From DASZTV01 sp035550655 (GTDB taxonomy: Bacteria; Actinomycetota; Actinomycetes; JAFAQI01): DNA of 64,000 nucleotides. Made by a program: the position numbers and the translations under genes. The notes under the pieces are model-generated. The model did not search any database. It was given only the letters and a program-made list of their open reading frames with translations, and had not been told where the DNA came from. The stretch lies in assembly GCA_035550655.1 (NCBI GenBank), contig DASZOU010000001.1, positions 25,191 to 89,190 on the forward strand, read 5' to 3'. Shown piece after piece: positions 26,703 through 36,475 of this stretch (positions are counted from its first letter, which is position 1; every line of letters begins with the position of its first letter).

Positions 26703-27917
26703 ATGGCGGCCGAGCCGCGCCGCGTCGTCCTGGGCGTGTGCGGCGGCATCGCGGCGTACAAGGCCTGTGAGCTGCTGCGGCAGTTCACCGAGTCAGGGCA
26801 TGACGTGCACGTCGTTCCCACCGCGGCTGCGCTGAAGTTCGTCGGGGAGACGACCTGGGCCGCGCTGTCGGGCAATCCGGTCGCCACCGACGTGTGGACG
26901 TCGGCGCACCGGGTCCCGCACGTCAGCCTCGGCCGGCAGGCGGACCTCGTCGTGGTGGCACCGGCGACGGCGGACTTCCTGGCCCGTATGGTCATCGGGC
27001 GGTCGGACGACCTGCTCACCGCGACGCTGCTGACCGCTCGCTGCCCGATCGTCGTCGCTCCCGCAATGCACACCGAGATGTGGCAGCACCCCGCGACGGG
27101 AGCCAACGTCGCAACGCTGCGCGAGCGCGGCGTGATCGTCCTCGACCCAGCGGTCGGGCGGCTAACCGGATCCGACACGGGGATCGGCCGGCTGCCCGAT
27201 CCGGAGGAGATCTTCGCCGTCGCACGCACGGTCTTGTCTCGTGGCGCGCAGTCACTCAGCCCGGACCTCGCCGGGCGTCACGTCGTCGTGACTGCGGGCG
27301 GCACCCGCGAGCCGCTCGACCCGGTCCGTTATCTCGGCAACCGGTCGAGTGGTCGTCAGGGGTTCGCCCTCGCCCGCGCCGCACTCGCTCGAGGCGCCGA
27401 GGTGACGCTGATCGCGGCGAATGCTGCTCTCGCCGATCCCGCAGGGGCCAAGGTGGTGCGGATCCGCACCGCGGAGGAGATGCGCCTCGCGGTGGAGGAG
27501 GTTGCGCCCAGTGCGGACGCGATCGTGATGGCCGCCGCGGTCGCCGACTTCCGCCCGGCGATCCGCGCCGACTCCAAGCTCAAGAAGGGGACAACTGACC
27601 CCGAGCCGGTCGCTCTCGTCCGCAACCCGGACATCCTCGCGGACATCTCCGCCAACCGCCGGCGCGACGGACAGGTCGTCGTCGGGTTCGCCGCCGAGAC
27701 CGATGACGTGCTGGCCAACGGGCGGGCCAAGCTGGCGGCCAAGGGCTGCGACCTCATCGTGGTCAACCAGGTCGGAGAGCACCTGACCTTCGGATCTGAG
27801 CACAACACTGCGACGATCCTCGGCGCCGACGGCTCCAGCACAGAGGTCGAGGACGTGACCAAGGAGGAGCTCGGGCACGCGATCTGGGATCTGGTTGCGG
27901 CGCGTCTGGACTCGTGA
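26703..27917 (+). CDS. coaBC: Bifunctional phosphopantothenoylcysteine decarboxylase/synthase
   Basis: 404 aa. The CoaC half (residues ~1-180, flavoprotein decarboxylase) starts VLGVCGGIAAYKACELLR and has the catalytic-His segment VPHVSLGRQADLVVVAPATA and the PAMHTEMW motif. The CoaB half (from ~190, VVTAGGTREPLDPVRYLGNRS) joins cysteine to phosphopantothenate using CTP. Both steps are needed for coenzyme A. GTGA overlap with the next gene. Confidence 0.96.
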   Translation: MAAEPRRVVLGVCGGIAAYKACELLRQFTESGHDVHVVPTAAALKFVGETTWAALSGNPVATDVWTSAHRVPHVSLGRQADLVVVAPATADFLARMVIGRSDDLLTATLLTARCPIVVAPAMHTEMWQHPATGANVATLRERGVIVLDPAVGRLTGSDTGIGRLPDPEEIFAVARTVLSRGAQSLSPDLAGRHVVVTAGGTREPLDPVRYLGNRSSGRQGFALARAALARGAEVTLIAANAALADPAGAKVVRIRTAEEMRLAVEEVAPSADAIVMAAAVADFRPAIRADSKLKKGTTDPEPVALVRNPDILADISANRRRDGQVVVGFAAETDDVLANGRAKLAAKGCDLIVVNQVGEHLTFGSEHNTATILGADGSSTEVEDVTKEELGHAIWDLVAARLDS

Positions 27918-28513
27918 GCGAACCGCTTCTGCCGCGGCATCTCGGCGGCGGGCTCGTGATGTTCGCCGCCACCGCCGCGGACGCTGCTGAGTCCTACGCC
28001 GTCGTCGACGCGGAACGCGAGCGCTTGCGCGAATGGCTGCCCTGGGTGGACCAGACCACGAGCGCTGACGTGACGCGCAGCTTCCTCGAGCTGGCCGCGC
28101 GGGCGGACGACGCGGCTGAGGCGCTGCATTCGACGATTCGGCTCGACGGCGTGCTCGTCGGTCACGCCGACCTGCGCGTCGCCCCGGTCCAGCGCAGCGG
28201 AGAGGTCGGCTACTGGCTTGCCGCCGCGGCGGTGGGCAGGGGCGTGATCACCAGGGTCGTCGCGGAGCTGTTCGACCTTGGTTTCAGCGGATTCGGGTTG
28301 CATCGGATCCAGCTCCAGGCGGCGACCGGCAACGTGCGGAGCCGGCGCGTCGCTGAGCGGCTCGGCATGTACTACGAGGGCATCCGCCGGGAGGCCGAAG
28401 AGCTCCCGCAGGGATTCGTCGACCTCGCGGTGTACTCGATGCTCGTGCACGAATGGCCCGGGGCTGCCGCGGCGCTCAGTCGCGGTCAAGCGCAACCCGA
28501 CGTGCCTCGGTAG
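27914..28513 (+). CDS. GNAT-family N-acetyltransferase (RimJ/RimL-like)
   Basis: 199 aa. Acetyl-CoA fold of the RimL type, with a β-strand 'SGEVGYWLAAAAVGRGVITR' holding the acetyl-CoA loop and 'FGLHRIQLQAATGNVRSRRV', the family's C-terminal signature. Members acetylate N-termini of ribosomal proteins or small molecules; the substrate here is unknown. It is coupled to coaBC by GTGA and sits between coaBC and metK, which are adjacent in many actinobacteria. Confidence 0.88.
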   Translation: MSEPLLPRHLGGGLVMFAATAADAAESYAVVDAERERLREWLPWVDQTTSADVTRSFLELAARADDAAEALHSTIRLDGVLVGHADLRVAPVQRSGEVGYWLAAAAVGRGVITRVVAELFDLGFSGFGLHRIQLQAATGNVRSRRVAERLGMYYEGIRREAEELPQGFVDLAVYSMLVHEWPGAAAALSRGQAQPDVPR

Positions 28514-28516
28514 AAT
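28511..28516 (+). promoter_or_regulatory. -10 element of metK
   Basis: TAGAAT overlaps the end of the acetyltransferase gene, 48 nt before metK. The leader is too short for a SAM riboswitch. Confidence 0.5.
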
Positions 28517-28564
28517 CGACCGGTCTGCCGGCGCCGACGCGACCGGCCCATCCGAGGGAGTCCC

Positions 28565-29758
<1,194 letters not shown>

Positions 29759-29804
29759 TCAAAGGCAAACCCGCAACAACCAGGGGACGGCTCTCGCTCG
29801 TCCT

Positions 29805-29846
29805 CGTTGCGCTGCCCAGTTGCGTTGAATGTCGGCGAGCGCAACG
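29805..29846 (+). terminator. Possible metK terminator hairpin
   Basis: 9-bp perfect stem CGTTGCGCT / AGCGCAACG (29805-29813 with 29838-29846) and a 24-nt loop, 46 nt after metK. No U-tract; long loop, so weak. The rest of 29759-29932 holds no gene I can support. Confidence 0.3.
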
Positions 29847-29932
29847 CGACCGCGCGACGCCAGTCGCCGTGAGCGGCAGCCCTCGCCTTGGTCTTAGCGG
29901 CTTTTGTGTTTTGTCTAGTGGACACTTAGCAC

Positions 29933-31933
29933 GTGCCGCCTAAGCCTGCCGCGAGGGCTGCTCCGAAGAAGGCGGCGAAGCCGGCGATGCAGCGGCGCGC
30001 GGAGAAGCTACCGATCGCACGTGTCTCGGTTGACGTCTCGCTGCCGCACCTGGATCGGACGTTCGACTACCTGGTCAGCCAGGAACAGGACGCGGCAGCA
30101 CAGCCAGGAGTACGCGTGCGGGTGCGGTTTGCGGGCGCGTTGGTCGGCGGCTTCGTGCTGGAGCGGGCCGAGACGAGTGACCACGACGGCCCGCTGTCCT
30201 TTCTCGAGCGCGTCCTGGGGGCCGAGCCGGTCCTGCTACCGGACATCGCCGCTGTCGCGCGCGAGGTTGCCGATCGGTGGGCCGGCAGCCTCGCGGATGT
30301 GACTCGGCTTGCCGTTCCGCCGCGGCACGCCACCGCCGAACGCACCAAGACCAAGCCGTCCGACTCCGTGGTGGTTGCGCCGGCGCCGTCCGCGCTGGGC
30401 CGCTACGCCGGCGGCCCCGAGCTGCTGCGGGAGCTCGCCACCGGGACGGCGCGGCGGGTGTGGACCCTCCTGCCAGGTGACTGGCCGGCGGAAGTCGCCG
30501 CAGCTGCGGCCGCTGTCCTGTCGGCCGGACGAGGTGTGCTGCTCGTCGTTCCGGACGCGCGGGACGTCGCCCGGTTGGACGGCGCGCTCTCGGCCGCCCT
30601 CGGCACCGGCCACCATGTTGCACTGACTGCCGAGCTCGGTCCGGAGGAGCGCTACACCAGGTTCCTCGCGGTATCGCGTGGCGTGGTTCGCGCCGTCGTC
30701 GGCACCCGGGCGGCGGTGTGGGCACCGGTGCACGACCTCGGCTTGGTCGTGATCTGGGACGACGGCGACGACCTGCTCGCTGAGCCGCGTGCGCCGTACT
30801 GCCACGCCCGTGATGTCGGGGTGCTGCGGGCACACCGTGCCGGCGCCTCGATGCTGCTGGCCGGTCACGCGGTCACGGCGGAAGGCGCGCAGCTGCTGGC
30901 GACGGGCTGGGCGAGCGAGCTCGGCCCGACCGCGCCGGCTCGGACCCGCGACCTACCGGCGGTCCGCGCCTCGGGCAGTGACGAGGAGCTGGCCGACGAC
31001 GAGGCGGCGCGCGCGGCGCGGTTGCCGACCATCGCGTGGCGCGCCGCGAAGGATGCGCTGCAGTCCGGTCCGGTGCTGTTCCAGGTGCCGCGCCAGGGGT
31101 ACGTGCCCGCTCTTGCCTGCGCCAAGTGCCGTCGCAGCGCTCAGTGCAAGAAGTGCGCGGGGCCGCTGGCCCGCGTCAACGAGGACGCGCCCCCGGTCTG
31201 TCGATGGTGTGGCGTGACCGCGACCGCCTGGCGCTGCCCGGACTGCGCGTCGCTGACCTTGCGCGCCGTCGTCGTGGGAGCCCGTCGTACGGCGGAGGAG
31301 CTCGGCAGGGTCTATCCCGGCGTTGCGGTCAAGACCTCCGGCGGGGGCAAGGTGCTCGCCCGGGTCACCGGCCAGCCGGCCCTTGTCGTCGCGACGCCCG
31401 GCGCGGAGCCACTCGCTGATGGTGGCTACGCGGCTGCCGTCCTGCTCGACGGCTGGCTGATGCTGTCCCGCCCCGACCTGCGGGCGGCGGAAGAGGCGCT
31501 GCGACGGTGGCTCAACGCGGCGAGCCTGGTTCGCGGGAGCGGCGACGGCGGACGGGTGGTCGTCGTGGCGCCCGGTGAGCTGCGGCCGGTGCAGGCTTTG
31601 CTGCGCTGGCAGCCGCGGTGGCACGCCGAGCGGGAGCTGGAGGACCGTCGCGCCTTGCATCTCCCACCCGCCGGCCGGATGGCTGCGCTGACGGGCGCCG
31701 CACCCGCGGTGGCTGAGCTGCTCGACACCGCGGCGCTGCCCCCGGCGGCGGAGGTGCTCGGTCCGGTCCCCGCGCTCAACGGCGAACCGGACGAGGAGCG
31801 CATCCTCGTGCGGGTGCCGCGCGTGCGCGGCCAGGAGCTCGCCGCGGCGCTGAAGGCCGCGCAGGCAATGCGGAGTGCGCGCAAGGCGCAGGGGAGTGTC
31901 CGCGTCGAGATGGATCCCGTGCTGCTGGGCTAA
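29933..31933 (+). CDS. priA: PriA-like primosomal protein N', probably without helicase activity
   Basis: 666 aa from GTG 29933. Replication-restart family: Lys/Ala-rich N-terminal tail, the 3'-binding domain (VSVDVSLPHLDRTFDYLV), winged-helix region, and zinc-binding cysteines in CAKCRRSAQCKKC and CRWCGVTATAWRCPDC (~residues 397-435). Where E. coli PriA has Walker A (GxTGSGKT) I see only LPGDWPAEVAAAAAAVL, and there is no DEEH box. This degeneration is known for actinobacterial PriA. Its TAA overlaps the stop of the convergent gene. Confidence 0.9.
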   Translation: MPPKPAARAAPKKAAKPAMQRRAEKLPIARVSVDVSLPHLDRTFDYLVSQEQDAAAQPGVRVRVRFAGALVGGFVLERAETSDHDGPLSFLERVLGAEPVLLPDIAAVAREVADRWAGSLADVTRLAVPPRHATAERTKTKPSDSVVVAPAPSALGRYAGGPELLRELATGTARRVWTLLPGDWPAEVAAAAAAVLSAGRGVLLVVPDARDVARLDGALSAALGTGHHVALTAELGPEERYTRFLAVSRGVVRAVVGTRAAVWAPVHDLGLVVIWDDGDDLLAEPRAPYCHARDVGVLRAHRAGASMLLAGHAVTAEGAQLLATGWASELGPTAPARTRDLPAVRASGSDEELADDEAARAARLPTIAWRAAKDALQSGPVLFQVPRQGYVPALACAKCRRSAQCKKCAGPLARVNEDAPPVCRWCGVTATAWRCPDCASLTLRAVVVGARRTAEELGRVYPGVAVKTSGGGKVLARVTGQPALVVATPGAEPLADGGYAAAVLLDGWLMLSRPDLRAAEEALRRWLNAASLVRGSGDGGRVVVVAPGELRPVQALLRWQPRWHAERELEDRRALHLPPAGRMAALTGAAPAVAELLDTAALPPAAEVLGPVPALNGEPDEERILVRVPRVRGQELAAALKAAQAMRSARKAQGSVRVEMDPVLLG

Positions 31934-32520
31934 GTCGCGAGGTACGAGCGCCAGGCCGCCGGCGCTGCGTCGTGCAGCGGCTTCTCGACAGCGGTGTCAC
32001 TCCAGCGCGACGCGCGAGCCGGGGCCGAGATCGGCCGGCAGCCCGCGAGCGAGACGTCGGCGTACTCGTCTCCGCCGTGGTCGTAGGTGAAGTAGAGCCG
32101 GACCTGGGTGTTGTCGTCGTACGGACATGGCAGCGGCTCGCTCGGAAACGCCTTGGTGTGACGGATCGCGACCGCAACCCGCTGGGCGAGGGCCGCACCG
32201 TCGGTCGTGCGCCGTGCAGCACAGTGCTTGCCGGTTGCGTTCAGCCCCGGGATCCAGACCGCCACCAGCCCGGTGGGATGGGCTCGCACCCAGAGCAGCG
32301 GCGCATCGGAGCTCCCGCTTGGAGACGCGTTGCTGGTTGTCGGCAGGGTGCACCGGGTGCCGTTGCTGTCTTTGACGAGCGCCATTTTCGGCGGATGCGC
32401 AGGGGCGGCCTCGATGACAGGCTTGCCGTGGGGCGGCGTCGTGGCTCCGGCGCTGCCTGCTCCCGCGACCGCAAGGCCGGCGGTGACCGCCACGGCCAGC
32501 AGTCGAGTCAATCCGTTCAT
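31930..32520 (-). CDS. Small secreted four-cysteine protein
   Basis: 196 aa from ATG 32520; ATGs at 32529 and 32532 would add 3-4 residues and AAGG lies just upstream of them. Signal peptide residues 1-26 (LTRLLAVAVTAGLAVAGAGSAGA). The mature part contains four cysteines (in TRCTL, KHCAA, LPCPY, AGCRP), suggesting two disulfides, and the segment VRLYFTYDHGGDEYADVSL. No family recognised. The frame stays open far upstream, but the signal peptide fixes the true N-terminus. It is convergent with priA, with stops overlapping by 2 nt, and divergent from def. Confidence 0.8.
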   Translation of the reverse strand: MNGLTRLLAVAVTAGLAVAGAGSAGATTPPHGKPVIEAAPAHPPKMALVKDSNGTRCTLPTTSNASPSGSSDAPLLWVRAHPTGLVAVWIPGLNATGKHCAARRTTDGAALAQRVAVAIRHTKAFPSEPLPCPYDDNTQVRLYFTYDHGGDEYADVSLAGCRPISAPARASRWSDTAVEKPLHDAAPAAWRSYLAT

Positions 32521-32613
32521 CGAAGCCATCATGCGCCTTGGACGGCTCGGATGCCGGTTTCGGTTCCACCTACCATTGAGCGTCCTTGTCCGTCGTCGTC
32601 TGAGGAGCTCGTT

Positions 32614-33165
32614 GTGGCGGTCCAGCCGATCCGGCTGTTCGGGGATCCGGTGCTGACCACGCCTGCCGATGAGGTGACGACGTTCGACAAGGAGCTGCGC
32701 AACCTGGTGCGCGATCTGATGGAGACGATGCTCGACGCCCCGGGCGTCGGGCTCGCCGCGCCACAGATCGGGGTCAGCCTGCGGGTGTTCACCTATCACG
32801 TGGATGACGAACAGGCGGGGCATCTCGTGAACCCCGTCATACGGGTGGTCGGCGACGAGGATCAAGATGGCGACGAGGGCTGCCTGTCGCTGCCTGGCTT
32901 GTCGTTTCCCACACTCCGCAAGCTCAACGTCGTGGCGACCGGGTTCGACATGCACGGCGAGCCGATCGCCGTCGAGGGCACCGAGCTGCTCGCGCGCTGC
33001 GTGCAGCACGAGGTCGACCACCTCGACGGGATCCTGTTCATCGACCGGCTCGACCCCGAGCAGCGCAAGCTCGCGATGCGGGCGATCCGGGAAGCCGAGT
33101 GGTCGGGTCTCGGAACGCCTGCCATCAAGGACTCGCCCCACGCCACCAGCGGCCTGGCGCTGTAG
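32614..33165 (+). CDS. def: Peptide deformylase
   Basis: 183 aa from GTG 32614, with TGAGGAG at 32601-32607 and a -10-like TACCAT at 32571. Fe/Zn hydrolase removing the N-formyl group. All three motifs are present: GVGLAAPQIG (~residue 45), EGCLSLPG (~88) and HEVDHLDG (~131). Followed 13 nt later by fmt, the enzyme that adds the formyl group. Confidence 0.96.
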   Translation: MAVQPIRLFGDPVLTTPADEVTTFDKELRNLVRDLMETMLDAPGVGLAAPQIGVSLRVFTYHVDDEQAGHLVNPVIRVVGDEDQDGDEGCLSLPGLSFPTLRKLNVVATGFDMHGEPIAVEGTELLARCVQHEVDHLDGILFIDRLDPEQRKLAMRAIREAEWSGLGTPAIKDSPHATSGLAL

Positions 33166-33178
33166 GAGCCCGTCCGCA

Positions 33179-34117
33179 GTGCGCTTGGTGTTTGCGGGGA
33201 CGCCGGCCGTCGCGCTTCCGTCACTGGATGCGCTGGCCGCGAACCCGAGGCACGAGGTCGTCGCGGTCGTGACCCGACCGGACGCCCCCGCCGGGCGCGG
33301 TCGGACGTCCAGGCCGAGCCCGGTCAGGCAGCGTGCCGAAGCGCTCGGCCTGGAAGTGCTGACGCCGGTGCGACCCTCCGAACCTGAGTTCCTCGAACGA
33401 CTCACGCAGCTCGCACCGGACTGCGCCGCAGTGGTGGCGTACGGCGCCCTCGTCCCTCCCGCAGCCCTCGAGATCCCCACCCATGGCTGGGTGAACCTGC
33501 ACTTCTCGGTGTTGCCGGCCTGGCGGGGGGCGGCGCCGGTTCAACACGCGCTGCTCGCCGGTGACGATGTCACCGGCGCGACCACCTTCCAGCTGGAGGC
33601 CGGCCTCGACACCGGTCCCGTGTACGGCGTGATGACGACCACGATCGGCCCGCACGAGACCGCGGGCGAGCTGCTCGACCGCCTGGCGGCTGACGGCGCC
33701 GGCTTGCTCGCCGCGACGCTCGACGGCATCGAGGACGGCACGCTGCACGCGGTCCCGCAGCCGGCCGAAGGCGTCTCGCTCGCTCCGAAGCTGCTGCCGG
33801 GAGACGCGCGCGTGACCTGGACGCATCCCGCGGCGTCGATCGATCGACGTATCCGCGCCTGCACCCCCGAGCCTGGTGCGTGGACGACGTTTCGCGGCCG
33901 AAGGCTGGGGATCACATCGGTCCGGATCGCCGCCGACATGCGCAGTGAGTCGGTGCCGGCCGGGGAGATCCGCGACCTCGGCAAGGACGGGGTCGTAGTG
34001 GGAACGGCCACGGAGCCGTTGCGGCTCGGCTCGGTGCGTCCCGAGGGAAAACCTGACCGGACTGCGGAGGAGTGGGCCCGCGGCGCACGACTGGCCCCCG
34101 GCGAGCGGCTCGAGTGA
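33179..34117 (+). CDS. fmt: Methionyl-tRNA formyltransferase
   Basis: 312 aa from GTG 33179 (VRLVFAGTPAVALPSLDAL). Formylates initiator Met-tRNA with 10-formyl-THF. Catalytic region NLHFSVLPAWRGAAPVQ with the family Asn-His, and the later TGATTFQLEAGLDTGP. The C-terminal tRNA-binding OB domain (from ~residue 210) is present. TAGGAG 12 nt upstream; GTGA overlap with rsmB. Confidence 0.96.
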   Translation: MRLVFAGTPAVALPSLDALAANPRHEVVAVVTRPDAPAGRGRTSRPSPVRQRAEALGLEVLTPVRPSEPEFLERLTQLAPDCAAVVAYGALVPPAALEIPTHGWVNLHFSVLPAWRGAAPVQHALLAGDDVTGATTFQLEAGLDTGPVYGVMTTTIGPHETAGELLDRLAADGAGLLAATLDGIEDGTLHAVPQPAEGVSLAPKLLPGDARVTWTHPAASIDRRIRACTPEPGAWTTFRGRRLGITSVRIAADMRSESVPAGEIRDLGKDGVVVGTATEPLRLGSVRPEGKPDRTAEEWARGARLAPGERLE

Positions 34118-35493
34118 TCGCCTCGACGCGTCGTGCCGCGGCTGACCCGGCGCGGCGCGCCGCCGTGGACCTGCTGCTCGCCGTCGAACGCGACGGGGCC
34201 TACGCGAACCTGTTGCTGCCCCGGCTGATGCGGGAGCGAAAGCTGTCGAGTCAGGACGCGTCGTTCGCCACCGAAGTCGGATACGGGGCGCTGCGCTGGC
34301 AGGGCGTGCTCGACGAGGTCATCGCAGCTGCCGCGAACCGCGACGTGGGTGTGCTCGATCCCGCGGTTCGTGCCGTGCTGCGCGTAGGGGCGTACCAGCT
34401 GCTTCACACCCGGGTGCCATCCCACGCCGCGGTGGCCACGACGGTGGACATGGGCAAGCAGGTCGCCGGTCCGCGTACGTCGGGACTGGTCAACGCGGTG
34501 ATGCGGCGAGTCAGCGAGCGTTCCTGGACGCAGTGGGTGTCACGGCTGGCGCCCGCCGACCCGCTCGGCCGGGTTGCGTTCGAGTACGGCTATCCGCGGT
34601 GGGTCGCGCAGGCGTTCTTCGACGCGCTCGCGTCCGACCGGGCAGAGCTCGAGCTCGCCCTTGCCGCGGACCGGCCCGTCACCCACCTTGCGGCCAGGCC
34701 GGGGGTGATGGATCGAGACCGGTTGGTCGAGCTGGCGGGCGACGGCGCGGTCGCCGGCCCGTACTCGCCGTATGCCGTACGACTGGCCGGCGGCGACCCG
34801 GGCCGGATCGGCGCTGTGCAGGACGGCCGTGCGCAGGTGCAGGACGAGGGGAGCCAGCTGGTTGCCCTCGCCGCAACCCGTGCCCGCGTCGACGGACCTG
34901 ATCTGTCCTGGCTCGACCTGTGCGCCGGGCCAGGTGGCAAGGCGGCGCTGCTTGCCGGACTGGTTGCGGACGGCGGCCGACTCGTAGCGGCGGACGTGCA
35001 CCCGCACCGCGCCCGCCTTGTCCGGACAGCAGGGGGAGCCCGGACCGCGGTCGTCGTGGCGGATGGCGCCCGCCCGCCGTGGCGGCCCGGCAGCTTCGAC
35101 CGGGTGCTCCTCGACGCGCCGTGCAGCGGCCTGGGCGCTCTGCGCCGGCGGCCCGAGGTGAGGTGGCGTCGCAAGGCCGAGGACCTCGAGCGGCTGGTCG
35201 AGCTGCAGTCCGCTTTGCTCGATTCCGCGATCGAGGCGGCACGGATCGGCGGGGTCATCGTCTACGCAACCTGCTCGCCACACCCCGCCGAGACGCGCGC
35301 GGTCGTGCGGGGCGCTCTCGCTCGCCACGGTGAGCTCGACCAGCTAGATGCGCGGACGCTGCTCGCGGATGTCCCCGATCTCGGTGCCGGTCCCGACGTG
35401 CAGCTGTGGCCCCACCGGCACGGCACCGACGCGATGTACATCGCGGCGCTGCGCAAGACAAATGAGCCGGGATCCCGCGGCGGCGCCGCCTAA
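34114..35493 (+). CDS. rsmB: 16S rRNA (cytosine-C5) methyltransferase RsmB
   Basis: 459 aa. NusB-like N-terminal domain (residues ~8-140, AAVDLLLAVERDGAYANLLL), then a Rossmann methyltransferase domain. SAM motif LDLCAGPGGKAALLA at ~residue 268; catalytic cysteines in LDAPCSGLGALRRRPEV and VYATCSPHPAET. Methylates C967 (E. coli numbering). GTG 34114 overlaps the fmt stop. The rpe promoter -10 begins at its stop codon. Confidence 0.95.
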   Translation: MIASTRRAAADPARRAAVDLLLAVERDGAYANLLLPRLMRERKLSSQDASFATEVGYGALRWQGVLDEVIAAAANRDVGVLDPAVRAVLRVGAYQLLHTRVPSHAAVATTVDMGKQVAGPRTSGLVNAVMRRVSERSWTQWVSRLAPADPLGRVAFEYGYPRWVAQAFFDALASDRAELELALAADRPVTHLAARPGVMDRDRLVELAGDGAVAGPYSPYAVRLAGGDPGRIGAVQDGRAQVQDEGSQLVALAATRARVDGPDLSWLDLCAGPGGKAALLAGLVADGGRLVAADVHPHRARLVRTAGGARTAVVVADGARPPWRPGSFDRVLLDAPCSGLGALRRRPEVRWRRKAEDLERLVELQSALLDSAIEAARIGGVIVYATCSPHPAETRAVVRGALARHGELDQLDARTLLADVPDLGAGPDVQLWPHRHGTDAMYIAALRKTNEPGSRGGAA

Positions 35494-35496
35494 ACT
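35491..35496 (+). promoter_or_regulatory. rpe -10 element overlapping the rsmB stop
   Basis: TAAACT begins with the rsmB TAA codon and ends 9 nt before the rpe ATG. The transcript would be leaderless or nearly so; no ribosome site is visible. Confidence 0.45.
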
Positions 35497-35505
35497 TGGC
35501 TGACC

Positions 35506-36189
35506 ATGCAGATCGCGCCGAGCATCCTCTCCGCGGACTTCGCGCGACTCGCCGACGAGGTCGCGGTCATCGGCGACGTCGCGGACTGGGTGCACGTTGA
35601 CGTGATGGACAACCACTTCGTGCCCAATCTCACGTTCGGGTTGTCCATGGTGAAGGCGCTGCTGAAGAACACGGCGTTGCCGCTCGACTGCCACCTGATG
35701 ATCGACGAACCGGATCGTCACGCCCCGGCGTACGCCGAGGCCGGCGCGCGAAGCGTGACCTTCCACGCGGAGGCCGCGCAGGCGCCGGTGCGGCTGGCGC
35801 GAGCGCTTCGCGCCGCGGGGGCGAGGGCCGGGCTCGGGATCAAGCCGGCAACCCCGATCGAGCCGTACGCCGACCTCCTGCCGGAGATCGACACCGTCCT
35901 CGTCATGACCGTCGAGCCGGGTTTCGGCGGTCAGGCCTTCCTTGATGTCGTGCTGCCGAAGATCCGCCGTGCGCGCCAGCTGGTGAGGGACGGCGAGCAC
36001 GCGGTGTGGGTGCAGGTCGATGGCGGCGTCGACGCGGACACGATCGAGCGCTGCGCCGAGGCCGGCGCCGACGTCTTCGTCGCCGGCAACTCCGTCTACG
36101 GCTGCGACGACCCGGCGGCCGCCGTCGTACGACTCCGGGAAGCGGCGGCGAAGGTCGCCGCGTCGGCATGGTGGACTCAGCCGCAATAA
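35506..36189 (+). CDS. rpe: Ribulose-phosphate 3-epimerase
   Basis: 227 aa TIM-barrel metalloenzyme of the pentose phosphate pathway. IAPSILSADFARL at the N-terminus, HVDVMDNHFVPNLTFG (metal His/Asp), LDCHLMIDEPDRH, TVEPGFGGQAFL and the phosphate-binding VDGGVDADTI are all family signatures. Linked to the downstream riboflavin genes by supply of ribulose 5-phosphate, the substrate of RibBA. Confidence 0.97.
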   Translation: MQIAPSILSADFARLADEVAVIGDVADWVHVDVMDNHFVPNLTFGLSMVKALLKNTALPLDCHLMIDEPDRHAPAYAEAGARSVTFHAEAAQAPVRLARALRAAGARAGLGIKPATPIEPYADLLPEIDTVLVMTVEPGFGGQAFLDVVLPKIRRARQLVRDGEHAVWVQVDGGVDADTIERCAEAGADVFVAGNSVYGCDDPAAAVVRLREAAAKVAASAWWTQPQ

Positions 36190-36213
36190 CGATGCACAAT
36201 GAAACGGAAGTAC

Positions 36214-36374
36214 CCCGCGCGCTCCGGGATCGGTGAAAGTCCGAACCGGCGGTGACGAGGTAGCCCCGTAGCTCGGGGCCCTCGAAGTCCGCGACCCGGC
36301 CGAAGCCATCGGCCGGTGGACCTGGTGAGACTCCAGGACCGACGGTGAGAGTCCGGATGAGAGGCAGCGCGCGA
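36214..36374 (+). ncRNA. FMN riboswitch (RFN element)
   Basis: Aptamer upstream of ribD. Recognisable blocks: GGATCGGTGAAAGTCCGAAC and CGGCGGTGA near 36227-36255, GTCCGCGACCCG near 36288, GGACCTGGTGAGACTCCAGG near 36320, and GACGGTGAGAGTCCGGATGA followed by GAGGCAG at 36342-36367. The closing stem is made by the GC-rich ends (GCGCGC at 36217 and 36367). Controls the rib operon in response to FMN. Confidence 0.95.
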
Positions 36375-36428
36375 GCGACGCACCGCGCTGTCGGCATTCG
36401 GCGCCGGGGTGCGGCTCGTTCGCGTTCT

Positions 36429-36471
36429 CCTCTCCTCGTCCGGCCGGCAAGCGGGTCCGCCGGAGGAGAGG
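36429..36471 (+). promoter_or_regulatory. Expression platform: Shine-Dalgarno sequestering stem
   Basis: CCTCTCCTC (36429-36437) is perfectly complementary to GAGGAGAGG (36463-36471), which is the ribosome-binding site of ribD (ATG 36476). No U-run terminator is seen, so FMN most likely controls translation initiation. Confidence 0.65.
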
Positions 36472-36475
36472 GCAG

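Noticed and set aside
28517..28564. SAM riboswitch before metK
   Set aside because: The leader after the -10 is only ~45 nt and lacks the conserved aptamer.
32521..33480. Upstream extension of the small secreted protein to 516 residues on the minus strand
   Set aside because: It would cover def and the start of fmt, and the signal peptide at 32520 marks the real N-terminus.
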